Source: an uncultured Acidimicrobiia bacterium
GTDB taxonomy: Bacteria; Actinomycetota; Acidimicrobiia; UBA5794
Assembly (NCBI GenBank): GCA_905480055.1
Contig: CAJQOW010000193.1
Location: forward strand, 1-6,877
Reading direction: 5' to 3'
DNA length: 6,877 nt
The translations under genes and the position numbers were made by a program. Shown in pieces: positions 1 to 6,282 of this stretch. The number at the start of each line of letters is the position of its first letter. Positions within the stretch are counted from its first letter, which is position 1. The notes under the pieces were generated by a model. It was given only the letters and a program-made list of their open reading frames with translations. It had not been told where the DNA came from and ran no database searches.

Positions 1-1
1 G

Positions 2-28
2 TACCTGTGGGCGAGGAGGCGCGTATGA
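2..28 (+). CDS. C-terminal tail of an upstream gene (partial)
   Basis: The second forward frame is open from the window edge and reads YLWARRRV before a TGA at 26-28. That stop overlaps the ATG of the next gene as ATGA, the same 4-bp overlap style seen elsewhere in this window. A basic, aromatic-containing end of this kind would suit the cytoplasmic tail of a membrane protein. In other actinobacteria a glycosyltransferase often sits directly upstream of a DUF5719 gene, so that is a plausible identity, but eight residues cannot show it. The support is the overlap geometry and the reading frame only. Confidence 0.45.
   Translation, partial: YLWARRRV
14..19 (+). promoter_or_regulatory. Shine-Dalgarno site AGGAGG for the DUF5719 gene
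   Basis: A perfect AGGAGG lies five bases before the ATG at 25. It decides the start: the in-frame GTG at 7 lies upstream of this site and has no site of its own. The ATG also sits in a 4-bp overlap with the stop of the upstream frame, and it gives a cleaner signal peptide. Confidence 0.75.
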
Positions 29-1464
29 GGCGAATCATCCTGTTGGCCCTCGCCGGCGTGCTCGGGTTCTTTGGTCTGGTCCAGGTAGCACCGAGCGCCG
101 AGGAGGGCCCGGATTTCGGCACCGTTGAGGTGACCTTTCCCGATGGCGCTGTGGCGTCGCCGAGTGTCTGGTACTGCCCGTGGGTGGAAGCCGGAGACAT
201 CGTCGACTCGGACATCATCGTCGCCACCGAGCCCGATGTCGATGTGAATGTGACCCTCCTCGATCCCTTGGCCAACGCTGATGCGACGAGCGTCGACTTC
301 CGATTGATCGGCCCCGGTGCCACCGCTCTCAGTACCGGTGAGGCGCTGCGCGTCGGCGAGTCACCGGCGATTGTCGAGATCTCCAATGGCCCTGCCACGG
401 CAGCGGCCATGGAATATGTGGACGCGTTCATTTCGTCGGACCATTGTGTCGTGTCCGTACCCAAGATCTGGTACCTCACCGGTGGTTCCACCAAGACGGG
501 CACGATCACGCGGTTGCGGCTCTTCAACCCGTTCGCCGACAACGCCGAGGTCACGGTCACCGCCTACTCGGAATTCAACCTCGACCTTGTCGCCGAACTC
601 GACGGGTTCGATGTCGCAGGCAGGTCATGGGCAACGATCGATCTCGAGACCTACCTGCCGTTCCGCGATGAGCTCGCATTCACCGTCACATCGAATCAGG
701 GACTGGTCATTCCGGCACTTGTCCGGTCAGATGACCGAGGCGAGGCGTGGTGGCCGGGCGTGGCGCCTGCCGACACCTGGGAGTTCCCGATTGCTACCGC
801 GGGTGACCTCGCACCTTCGATTGCTGTCATGTCTGCGGGTGATGACGAGATCATCGTCTCTGTTGACATCGTTACCGAGGAGGGAACCCTGCGCAACGCT
901 CGCGAGATCGTCCTCGACTCGTCAGCACCAGGGCTCATCCCGCTGTCCGACCTTGCGGCGCCGCCATTCGGCGTGAGGGTGAGGGCCACGGCGCCGATAG
1001 CTGCATCCGTTCTAGCGCTCGTGCCCGAGGCTGATGTCGAGGGTGGAGATGGGGATGGTGCGGCTGCTGATGAGACCACCACGACGGTGGTCGACGAGTC
1101 GACATCGACCACCGAGGTCAGCGAGGAGCAGTTCATTACCGGCCTCGCAGGAACCACCGGGTCCGCGATGGCGTCATCGAGCTGGATCGTTCCTGTCGAC
1201 ACGGTGCCAGAGTCTGAAACGACCTTGTGGATCATGAATGCCGGAGTCGATCCTGTGTCGGTCACGTACAGCCAGCTTGGCGAGGTCGAATACACACTCA
1301 CCGAGACGATTGAGGTGCCTGGAGAGTCCATCATCGGTATTCCGGTCGATGTCGGTATTGGTATCTACGGCTACGGGGTCGAAGCCGAAAGGCCCGTCAG
1401 CGTTGCCTGGGAGATTGCGGGCAGACAGGGCGTTGCCCTCACCGGTGGGGTTCCATCGCAGTGA
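25..1464 (+). CDS. Exported DUF5719-family protein
   Basis: This 479-residue protein starts with Met-Arg-Arg followed by a hydrophobic stretch (about residues 4-22), a signal peptide or membrane anchor, so the body should lie outside the membrane. Matches to my memory of DUF5719 are a WYCP motif near residues 49-52, a second cysteine in DHCVVS (Cys141), IWYLTGGSTKTG soon after, and an LRLFNPFADNAEV strand. The pattern suggests repeated beta-sandwich-like units. Cys51 and Cys141 are the only cysteines and probably form a disulfide. Residues about 335-369 are a Gly/Asp then Thr/Ser/Glu-rich linker. It is followed by a final beta-rich domain beginning SSWIVPVD. DUF5719 has no known function to me; its usual neighbours are glycosyltransferase and mannose-metabolism genes, which hints at the cell envelope. 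It overlaps the next gene by 4 bp (GTGA). Confidence 0.85.
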   Translation: MRRIILLALAGVLGFFGLVQVAPSAEEGPDFGTVEVTFPDGAVASPSVWYCPWVEAGDIVDSDIIVATEPDVDVNVTLLDPLANADATSVDFRLIGPGATALSTGEALRVGESPAIVEISNGPATAAAMEYVDAFISSDHCVVSVPKIWYLTGGSTKTGTITRLRLFNPFADNAEVTVTAYSEFNLDLVAELDGFDVAGRSWATIDLETYLPFRDELAFTVTSNQGLVIPALVRSDDRGEAWWPGVAPADTWEFPIATAGDLAPSIAVMSAGDDEIIVSVDIVTEEGTLRNAREIVLDSSAPGLIPLSDLAAPPFGVRVRATAPIAASVLALVPEADVEGGDGDGAAADETTTTVVDESTSTTEVSEEQFITGLAGTTGSAMASSSWIVPVDTVPESETTLWIMNAGVDPVSVTYSQLGEVEYTLTETIEVPGESIIGIPVDVGIGIYGYGVEAERPVSVAWEIAGRQGVALTGGVPSQ

Positions 1465-1850
1465 GCGACGTTGTCGTCAGGCTGCTGATCGTTGTGGCGA
1501 TCGTCGCCGTGGCTGCCGGCGTTGCATTTCTGATCGGCCGTTTCCGCACGCCGCCCCATCCTTCGGTCACGGTGGGGGAGGTTGGCGATCGACCCGGTGT
1601 GATCATGTTCACATCGACCACCTGCTCGACATGCAAGGACGCAATTGCGCGACTCGAGGCGGTCGGTATCCCCTTCAGGGAAGTGACCAATGACCTCGAG
1701 GCGCAACGCTTCGAGACCTGGGGCATCGTCGCCGTTCCTGTAACCGTGGTCGTGGACGCCGACGGTTCGGTGGTTGCGACATTCTCTGGCGTTCCGTCGC
1801 CCCGATCGTTGCGACGCGCCGTGTCGTCTGCCGGCATCACCATCGGATAG
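1461..1850 (+). CDS. Membrane-anchored thioredoxin-fold protein
   Basis: The protein has 129 residues. One N-terminal membrane segment spans about residues 5-26, followed by RFR and a short Pro-containing linker. The rest is a compact thioredoxin/glutaredoxin-like domain. A beta strand (VIMF) leads into TSTTCSTCK, with the redox pair Cys55 and Cys58. Val92-Pro93 in VAVPVTVVVDADG is the typical cis-proline before a strand ending in a DxDG turn. The role is probably thiol-disulfide exchange or thiol transfer with an unknown partner. More positive charge after the membrane segment than before it suggests the domain faces the cytoplasm, but with one segment this is weak. The GTG start overlaps the DUF5719 stop by 4 bp, so the two genes are probably translationally coupled. 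I do not recognise a specific gene name. Confidence 0.8.
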   Translation: MSDVVVRLLIVVAIVAVAAGVAFLIGRFRTPPHPSVTVGEVGDRPGVIMFTSTTCSTCKDAIARLEAVGIPFREVTNDLEAQRFETWGIVAVPVTVVVDADGSVVATFSGVPSPRSLRRAVSSAGITIG

Positions 1851-1881
1851 ACGCCACGCGCCAGCGAGTTGCGCGAAATCC

Positions 1882-1910
1882 TTGGATGGTGCCAGTCGGA
1901 GGCCTACCTT
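1882..1910 (+). promoter_or_regulatory. Promoter of the DUF3499 gene (-35 TTGGAT, -10 TACCTT)
   Basis: TTGGAT at 1882-1887 and TACCTT at 1905-1910 are separated by exactly 17 bases, which fits a housekeeping sigma factor promoter. The -10 hexamer ends nine bases before the ATG at 1920. Transcription should therefore start at or just before the start codon, giving a leaderless or nearly leaderless mRNA. A GGAGG at 1898-1902 is 17 bases from the ATG, too far to act as a ribosome site. It lies in the promoter spacer. Confidence 0.6.
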
Positions 1911-1919
1911 TCACCGACG

Positions 1920-2147
1920 ATGGCCGTTCCCTGTGTCAGATGCCCAGTCCGAGCCACCAGCGTGCTCACCTACGACCACGCTGGAGCCGAGGCGTACCTC
2001 GATGACGCGCGGGGTAACGAAGCCAGCTACGAGGGTTTGACGTTGTGCGAGACCCATGCCCATCGGTTCAGCCCCCCTCGCGGTTGGCAACTCGTCGACC
2101 GAAGGACCAAGGACGTGCGTTTGTTCAACGATGTCGGAGGTCATTGA
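1920..2147 (+). CDS. DUF3499-family small putative zinc-binding protein
   Basis: This 75-residue protein begins MAVPCVRCPVRA and later has LCETHAHRF followed by SPPRGW. These are the hallmarks I know for DUF3499, an uncharacterised actinobacterial family usually found next to the phosphomannomutase gene. Cys5, Cys8, Cys43 and His46 make a CxxC...CxxH set that could bind one zinc ion. A longer frame opens at a TTG at 1869. I chose ATG 1920 because the family motif starts right there, and because a good -10 hexamer (1905-1910) lies inside the extension. The protein is short for the family, which usually carries a longer C-terminal part. It ends in GGH one base before the next start codon, and its last codons contain that gene's ribosome-binding site. 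The function is unknown. Confidence 0.85.
   Translation: MAVPCVRCPVRATSVLTYDHAGAEAYLDDARGNEASYEGLTLCETHAHRFSPPRGWQLVDRRTKDVRLFNDVGGH
2136..2141 (+). promoter_or_regulatory. Shine-Dalgarno site GGAGGT inside the end of the DUF3499 gene
   Basis: GGAGGT lies within the last codons of the DUF3499 frame and seven bases before a GTG at 2149. It favours GTG 2149 over the in-frame ATG at 2131, which lies upstream of this site. Only one base separates the DUF3499 stop (2145-2147) from the GTG, so translation is probably coupled. Confidence 0.65.
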
Positions 2148-2148
2148 C

Positions 2149-2442
2149 GTGCCGATCGACAGGGAAGTGCTCGAAGCGGTCCGGGAGATGGATGAGCCGG
2201 ACCTCCGGAGGCTCTTCATGCTCACGAGGGCCAGGCTTGAACATCGGGGCCACGCGTTCCCCGATCTCGGACCCGATGTGAAGATTCGACAGCAGATGGT
2301 GAAGTGCGGGAAGAACTCGTGCACGACGTGTCCGCATGGACCATACGTCTACGCGTACTGGTCCGAGGATGGCCGCCAGAAATCGAAGTACCTCGGCCGC
2401 TACGACGATGTGCCCGAAGCAAACGAACAGGAAAAGGTCTAG
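2149..2442 (+). CDS. DUF6788-like small Cys-rich protein
   Basis: The protein has 97 residues from GTG 2149; ATG 2131 would add six. The N-terminal half is charged and probably helical (REVLEAVREMDEPDLRRLF). The C-terminal half holds a compact module with Cys53, Cys58, Cys61 and His63, written KCGKNSCTTCPHGPY. It continues as YAYWSEDGRQKSKYLG. This CGK...CPHGPY.Y.YW...G..KSKYLG signature matches what I recall as DUF6788, a small, widely scattered family with a putative zinc site and no established function to me. Some relatives occur on mobile elements or near DNA-processing genes, but nothing here indicates mobility. The gene follows DUF3499 by one base and is almost certainly cotranscribed with it. 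The family label rests on motif memory. Confidence 0.7.
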   Translation: MPIDREVLEAVREMDEPDLRRLFMLTRARLEHRGHAFPDLGPDVKIRQQMVKCGKNSCTTCPHGPYVYAYWSEDGRQKSKYLGRYDDVPEANEQEKV

Positions 2443-2459
2443 ACACTTAGCGCGCGCAG

Positions 2460-2465
2460 TACAAT
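2460..2465 (+). promoter_or_regulatory. Possible -10 element TACAAT before the zinc-ribbon gene
   Basis: TACAAT is a good -10 match in a short A/T-rich stretch between genes. It ends seven bases before the in-frame GTG at 2473, the spacing expected for a leaderless start there. It could equally give a leader of about 40 bases before the GTG at 2512. No convincing -35 is seen at 17 bases; TAGACA at 2440-2445 leaves only 14. Confidence 0.4.
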
Positions 2466-2501
2466 ACTAAAGGTGGCCGCTCGGGGCGGGCGCGTTGCCG
2501 T

Positions 2502-2507
2502 AGGAGG
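2502..2507 (+). promoter_or_regulatory. Shine-Dalgarno site AGGAGG for the zinc-ribbon gene
   Basis: A perfect AGGAGG lies four bases before the GTG at 2512. The spacing is a little short but usable. It supports the 63-residue product over the 76-residue one starting at 2473. Confidence 0.55.
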
Positions 2508-2511
2508 ACAC

Positions 2512-2703
2512 GTGACGAAGGCATCAGCAGAACGGTTGGCTTGCACAGCTTGTGGGGAGTCGTCCGTCATCCAAATCGACATGACCTTGCCGGATGGCAC
2601 CGAGGTCGTGTTCAACTCGTGTCACGTGTGCGAGGCCAAGTGGTGGGACAAGGGCGGCGAACCCGTCGAAGTCGACGGCATCATCGACCTGGTGGGTGAG
2701 TGA
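2512..2703 (+). CDS. Small zinc-ribbon protein of unknown function
   Basis: The protein has 63 residues from GTG 2512. It carries Cys11 and Cys14 (CTAC) and Cys37 and Cys40 (CHVC), 22 residues apart, a normal four-cysteine zinc-ribbon layout. Between them, a strand-rich stretch (IQIDMTLPDGTEVVFNS) would form the ribbon hairpin. The tail reads EAKWWDKGGEPVEVDGIIDL. Nothing beyond the ribbon is visible: no membrane segment and no catalytic motif. I do not recognise a named family. A second in-frame GTG at 2473 adds 13 residues (MAARGGRVAVGGH), a Gly/Arg-rich extension that looks unconserved. I prefer 2512 because of its AGGAGG, but a -10 hexamer is correctly placed for a leaderless start at 2473. 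Roles such as nucleic-acid binding or a structural zinc domain are possible but unproven. Confidence 0.7.
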   Translation: MTKASAERLACTACGESSVIQIDMTLPDGTEVVFNSCHVCEAKWWDKGGEPVEVDGIIDLVGE

Positions 2704-2718
2704 ACGAGCTTCGCTCGT
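2704..2718 (+). terminator. Short hairpin directly after the zinc-ribbon stop
   Basis: ACGAGC and GCTCGT form a perfect 6-bp stem around a TTC loop, starting on the first base after the TGA. There is no T-tract after it, so it is at best a weak or non-canonical terminator, or a 3'-end stabilising structure. The rest of the gap to 2828 holds a second imperfect hairpin (GGACC at 2740-2744 with GGTCC at 2762-2766) and then promoter-like sequence. I see no gene in it. Confidence 0.3.
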
Positions 2719-2814
2719 CGCCGTCAGCCTTCTGATGAGGGACCGGAGCTCCTGAGCCCCAGGTCCTCCATGTCCCCAATTATGAACTCTGAGTCTCATG
2801 TCTGGCTATTGCGG

Positions 2815-2820
2815 TACCCT
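2815..2820 (+). promoter_or_regulatory. -10 element TACCCT before the GT-C gene
   Basis: TACCCT ends eight bases before the GTG start at 2829, with no Shine-Dalgarno sequence between them. This is the same arrangement as before the DUF3499, GT2 and phosphomannomutase genes, and it suggests a leaderless mRNA. No good -35 match is seen at 16-18 bases upstream. Confidence 0.5.
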
Positions 2821-2828
2821 CTCGACTC

Positions 2829-5090
2829 GTGACTGCTGCCGCGCCTCCACGCCCGCCTGAAGAGGCGGAAGCCCTACCGCCGCCACCACCCGCGCCGGTA
2901 TCGGAACCACTGGTTTCGAAGTGGTACGTGGTCGCATTGATCGCACTTCCGACGATCCTGATCCTGCTCACGATGTCCGGCGTGCTCGGTCCGATCCTGC
3001 GGGATGGCCAGTCCCTGTGGCGTCTGCCCTACCTGTTGGTTGCCAACACTCCGACAGGCGGTGACATGGGCGCACACGTCCTGTTGCCGAAGGTGCTGCT
3101 CGAAGAAGTCCTCCCTTCCGGGCGGATCATGGGCTGGAGCATGGACTGGTACGCCGGGTTCCCCGCCCTCTACTTCTACTTCCCGCTGCCCGCACTCACC
3201 ACGGTCGGTCTCGACCTCGTCCTCCCGTATGGCGTCGCGTTCAAGCTCGTGACAATCCTTGGCCTCGTTGCCCTGCCAACAGCGTCGTACTTCTTCGTCC
3301 GGTTCCTTGGCTTCACGAGGTTCGTGGCATCGATCGGGGCCGTCGCAGGATCGCTCTTCGTGTTCATGGAGAGCTACTCGATCTTCGGTGCGAACATCAA
3401 GTCGACGCTCGCGGGTGAGTTCTCGTTCTCGTGGTCGTTCGCGCTCAGCGTGTTGTACATCGGCATGGTGGTTCGCGACTACCGCAACGGACGCATATTC
3501 AACCCGTGGACCGGCATCGTCCTCGGCCTCACCGCATTGGCCCACATCATCACGACCATCGTGGCTGTGTTCACTGTGGTGCCACTTCTGTTGGCACCAC
3601 TCGTGGTTCTGGTTGTGAATCGATCCGATTTCAAGCGGTCGGTGTCGGGTGCGGCCGGCGTGGTGGTGTCCTGGGTCATCGGGTTCTCCATCTCGGCCTT
3701 CTGGTCGGCGGCGCTTGGTGTGCACGTGTTCGGCGGCATGACCTCGGACATGGGTTGGGCACCGGTGACCACGATCGTCGGTAACTATCAGAGCCCTGGA
3801 TCGCCGATTCCTGGCGAGTTGGTGCCGGTGTTGGTGCTTGCGGCAATCGGCATGGTGTGGACTGCGTTCCGCAGGGACGATGTTGCCATTGCGATCTGGA
3901 TGACCGTGTGGCCGCTGATCGGCTACTTCCTGATCGCCCGCTTCGACCTGACCATGTTGTACAACGCCCGGTTGCTGCCGTATTGGTACTTCGGGCTGTA
4001 TGTGTTCGCAGGTCTCGCGATCGGCCTCGGCTGTGTGGCCATTGGACGCCGGTTTGCTGATCGGCATCGCGCCACATTGGTGATTGGCGCCGTTGCCGCA
4101 GTGTTGATGGTCGGTGCAGCTGCGCTGTCCATGCACGATCTCCCGGGCTGGGTCAAGTGGAACTACGAGGGATACGAGGGCAAGCAGGCCTGGCCCGAGT
4201 ACGAGAATCTCATGCAGACTATGGACGAGCTCCCACCGGGCCGAATCATGTGGGAAGCAAACAGCGAGATGAACAAGTACGGCACGCCCATGGCCCTGAT
4301 GCTGTTCCCATTCTGGTCCGAGGGTCATGAGTCGATGGAAGGGCTCTTCTTCGAGAGTTCGCTGACGACACCGTTCCACTTCCTCAACGCATCTGAGGTA
4401 AGCTTCCGGCCTTCCAATCCGGTCCGGGGCCTCCAGTACCGTGGCATGGACTTCGACAGGGCAACCAAGCACCTGGCCGTGTACGACGTTTCGTACTACG
4501 TCTCCTACACCGAGGAGGCACGGACTGCTGCGGACGAGTTCGGGCTGGAGATCCTTGCTGAGGCCCCGCCATGGACAATCTTTGCGCTGCCCGATGCCGA
4601 CCGAGTCGACGTCGCCGAGTGGGAACCGGTGGTGTGGGCAGGGGAGGAGTCCTTCGTCGACGCTGCCCTCGAGTGGTACGACGACGTCGAGAATCTCGAT
4701 GTCTGGCTGGTCGAGGACGGACCTGCGGAGTGGCGTCGCGTCACGACGGTGGATGAGCGTTTGGAGGCACTGAAGCCGATTGAGCGCACAGGCACGGCCA
4801 CGGTCACAACGTTTGAGGACCACACCGTTCGATTCACGACCGACGCCGTTGGCGTGCCCCACCTCGTCAAGGTGTCGTACTTCCCCAACTGGCAGGCTGA
4901 TGGTGCCGACGGCGTCTACCGGGTGGCCCCCTCACTGATGCTTGTGGTGCCCACCGAAGCCGACGTAACCCTTGAGTTTGGGCGCACCTGGGTCGAAGTA
5001 TTCGGTATGGCACTGACGATCGTCGCGGTCTTCGGACTTGCGACGTACGGCATTGTGCGAGTCGTGAAACGCCGAAGGGCAGAGGTATGA
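2829..5090 (+). CDS. Polytopic GT-C-like glycosyltransferase (PTPS-related/YfhO-like membrane protein)
   Basis: This is a 753-residue membrane protein. A Pro/Glu-rich tail (residues 1-30) precedes the first membrane segment (about 33-56). The next loop holds GGDMGAH (Asp79, His83) and then LPSGRIMGWSMDWYAGFP. An acidic residue in this first loop is typical of GT-C enzymes, which use polyprenyl-phosphate sugars on the outer face of the membrane. About eleven more hydrophobic segments follow to residue about 434, a soluble domain of nearly 290 residues comes next, and a last segment (about 722-743) ends in KRRRAEV. SYFPNWQADGADGVYRV (about 683-699) resembles the end of YfhO and PTPS-related membrane proteins. 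Start GTG 2829 has no ribosome site but has a -10 element just upstream. It overlaps the gtrA-like gene by 4 bp, supporting a shared role in glycan transfer. Donor and acceptor are unknown. Confidence 0.8.
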   Translation: MTAAAPPRPPEEAEALPPPPPAPVSEPLVSKWYVVALIALPTILILLTMSGVLGPILRDGQSLWRLPYLLVANTPTGGDMGAHVLLPKVLLEEVLPSGRIMGWSMDWYAGFPALYFYFPLPALTTVGLDLVLPYGVAFKLVTILGLVALPTASYFFVRFLGFTRFVASIGAVAGSLFVFMESYSIFGANIKSTLAGEFSFSWSFALSVLYIGMVVRDYRNGRIFNPWTGIVLGLTALAHIITTIVAVFTVVPLLLAPLVVLVVNRSDFKRSVSGAAGVVVSWVIGFSISAFWSAALGVHVFGGMTSDMGWAPVTTIVGNYQSPGSPIPGELVPVLVLAAIGMVWTAFRRDDVAIAIWMTVWPLIGYFLIARFDLTMLYNARLLPYWYFGLYVFAGLAIGLGCVAIGRRFADRHRATLVIGAVAAVLMVGAAALSMHDLPGWVKWNYEGYEGKQAWPEYENLMQTMDELPPGRIMWEANSEMNKYGTPMALMLFPFWSEGHESMEGLFFESSLTTPFHFLNASEVSFRPSNPVRGLQYRGMDFDRATKHLAVYDVSYYVSYTEEARTAADEFGLEILAEAPPWTIFALPDADRVDVAEWEPVVWAGEESFVDAALEWYDDVENLDVWLVEDGPAEWRRVTTVDERLEALKPIERTGTATVTTFEDHTVRFTTDAVGVPHLVKVSYFPNWQADGADGVYRVAPSLMLVVPTEADVTLEFGRTWVEVFGMALTIVAVFGLATYGIVRVVKRRRAEV

Positions 5091-5551
5091 AGGACTACGT
5101 AATGACGTTTGCGAACCGCGAGTCCGCGGTGCAGGTGATCAAGGTTGCCCTTGTGGGCGTTGCTAACACGCTGGTATACCTCGCCCTGTTCAACGTGTTT
5201 CTGCAGCTCGGATTCGCATGGTTCTGGGCAGTTACGACCGCGTTCGTCCTCACGACGTTCATGTCGTACGTCCTGAATCGTCGATGGACGTTCGAGCTCT
5301 CTGACGGCAAGGTGTCTGGCAAGGAAACCGTTTCATTCTTCGCCATCAACACTGCGGCATACGTCGGTTCCGTAGCGGTGATCTGGCTCGCTGACACGCT
5401 GTTCGGGCCGCTTGACGCCATCGGGTACAACATTGCGGCGATATTCGCTGCTGGCCTGATGATCCTGCCGAAGCTTGCTGGCTACCGCGACATCGTGTTC
5501 AGCAAGGCCCTGGAGCCAGACCCGGAGCCGGTCACCGTCGAGGCCCTCTAG
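5087..5551 (+). CDS. GtrA-family membrane protein
   Basis: The protein has 154 residues and four predicted membrane segments, the usual GtrA layout. The family signature is clear: KVALVGVANTLVYLALFNVFL in the first segment, then SYVLNRRWTF after the second. GtrA proteins are thought to help move polyprenyl-phosphate-linked sugars across the membrane for a periplasmic or outer-face transferase. Here the gene overlaps the GT-C gene by 4 bp (ATGA, 5087-5090), so the pair probably acts together. AAGG at 5075-5078 is suitably placed for ATG 5087. An alternative in-frame ATG at 5102 has GAAGGA at 5089-5094 seven bases upstream and would give 149 residues without touching the domain. The C-terminus (EPDPEPVTVEAL) is acidic. 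The stop TAG lies in the CTAG shared with the convergent gene. Confidence 0.9.
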   Translation: MKDYVMTFANRESAVQVIKVALVGVANTLVYLALFNVFLQLGFAWFWAVTTAFVLTTFMSYVLNRRWTFELSDGKVSGKETVSFFAINTAAYVGSVAVIWLADTLFGPLDAIGYNIAAIFAAGLMILPKLAGYRDIVFSKALEPDPEPVTVEAL

Positions 5552-6273
5552 GCGTCGACGTCACCCTTTGAGCGCATCGACATCCTGATCGCCCAAACAC
5601 CTTTCAGCGTTCGAGGTACACGCTTCACCACGTTCGAGTTGGTCTCGCGGAGTTCCTCGACGAACGCCGGAAGCTCAGCGATCCGGTAGCCAGCCTTCTC
5701 AGCCCTGACGACGAGTTCCGTGTCGAACAGGTCCGTTGTTGAAATCACATCGGGGGCCACGGCCTCGACAACGGAATGTCGGACGAGCTTCATGCCGTGG
5801 GTGTCCGACACGCCCGAACCGAGGGCGTATTTGAGCACCTGGTTGAACGTCCATGTGGCGAGCCGTCGCGTCGCGCCCCGCTGGTCATCGGCACCTTCGG
5901 CCCGCTTGGACGCAAGCACGATGTCGGCTTCTGCGCTGAGGGCAAGCGCGTCGTTGAGAAATGCCCCGGAGAAATAGTCGATGTCGAAGTTCACCACCCA
6001 CTCCGTGGTGGCGGCCAGGAAACCGTCACGCATGGCAGCGCCGTAGTCGGGTGTCGGCAGTTCGAGCAGCGACAGGTTCGGGTGGTCCGCCATGGCCTCT
6101 TTGACGAGCAGTGCGGTGTCGTCCGTTGAGCCGTTCTCGGCAATCACGACACGCACATCAGCATCGACCTGTGCCATTTCATCGAACAGCAAAGGGAGCG
6201 CGGTCGGCAGGTAGTCAGCCTCGTCGTGAACAGGGATGACGACCGTGACGTCGGTTCTGGCATCGTCGGTCAT
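5548..6273 (-). CDS. Family 2 glycosyltransferase, DPM-like (putative polyprenyl-phosphate glycosyltransferase)
   Basis: This 241-residue protein has a GT-A fold. It opens with VTVVIPVHDEADYL, then AENGSTDDT (residues 45-53) for nucleotide binding. NFDIDYFSG follows, with Asp97 and Asp99 as the metal-binding DxD-type pair. Later come DTHGMKL and DLFDTELVVRAEKAGYRIAELP, which resemble the acceptor-side region of dolichol/undecaprenyl-phosphate sugar transferases. There is no C-terminal membrane segment, so it is cytosolic or peripheral, unlike GtrB enzymes with two C-terminal helices. It would load a sugar from a nucleotide donor onto a polyprenyl phosphate; the sugar cannot be told from sequence. 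It converges on the gtrA-like gene with overlapping stop codons and diverges from the phosphomannomutase gene. The ATG has no ribosome site but has a -10 hexamer nine bases upstream. Confidence 0.88.
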   Translation of the reverse strand: MTDDARTDVTVVIPVHDEADYLPTALPLLFDEMAQVDADVRVVIAENGSTDDTALLVKEAMADHPNLSLLELPTPDYGAAMRDGFLAATTEWVVNFDIDYFSGAFLNDALALSAEADIVLASKRAEGADDQRGATRRLATWTFNQVLKYALGSGVSDTHGMKLVRHSVVEAVAPDVISTTDLFDTELVVRAEKAGYRIAELPAFVEELRETNSNVVKRVPRTLKGVWAIRMSMRSKGDVDA

Positions 6274-6282
6274 GAATCCGGG

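Noticed and set aside
7..24. GTG at 7 as the start of the DUF5719 protein
   Set aside because: The ATG at 25 has AGGAGG five bases upstream, overlaps an upstream stop as ATGA, and gives a proper signal peptide.
696..1334. A 212-codon minus-strand frame opposite the DUF5719 gene
   Set aside because: The Ser/Thr/Pro-rich translation has no motif and mirrors the coding bias of the sense gene.
1857..1875. Hairpin CGCGC/GCGCG with a nine-base loop after the thioredoxin-like gene, as a terminator
   Set aside because: The stem is only five base pairs, the loop is large and no T-tract follows.
1869..1919. TTG 1869 extension of the DUF3499 protein
   Set aside because: The extension contains the likely -35 and -10 elements and precedes the conserved family start.
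2149..2442. The DUF6788-like gene as evidence for a mobile element or defence island
   Set aside because: No transposase, recombinase, terminal repeat, tRNA boundary or defence gene is visible in the window.
2740..2766. GGACC/GGTCC inverted repeat with an inner GGAGCTCC palindrome, as an operator or terminator
   Set aside because: The outer stem is five base pairs with a 17-base loop, no T-run follows, and no second copy is seen at other promoters in the window.
2874..4862. A 662-codon open frame on the minus strand, opposite the GT-C gene
   Set aside because: Its product is rich in His, Arg, Cys and Gln with no domain, the usual result of reading a GC-rich gene backwards. The sense frame has clear membrane segments and family motifs.
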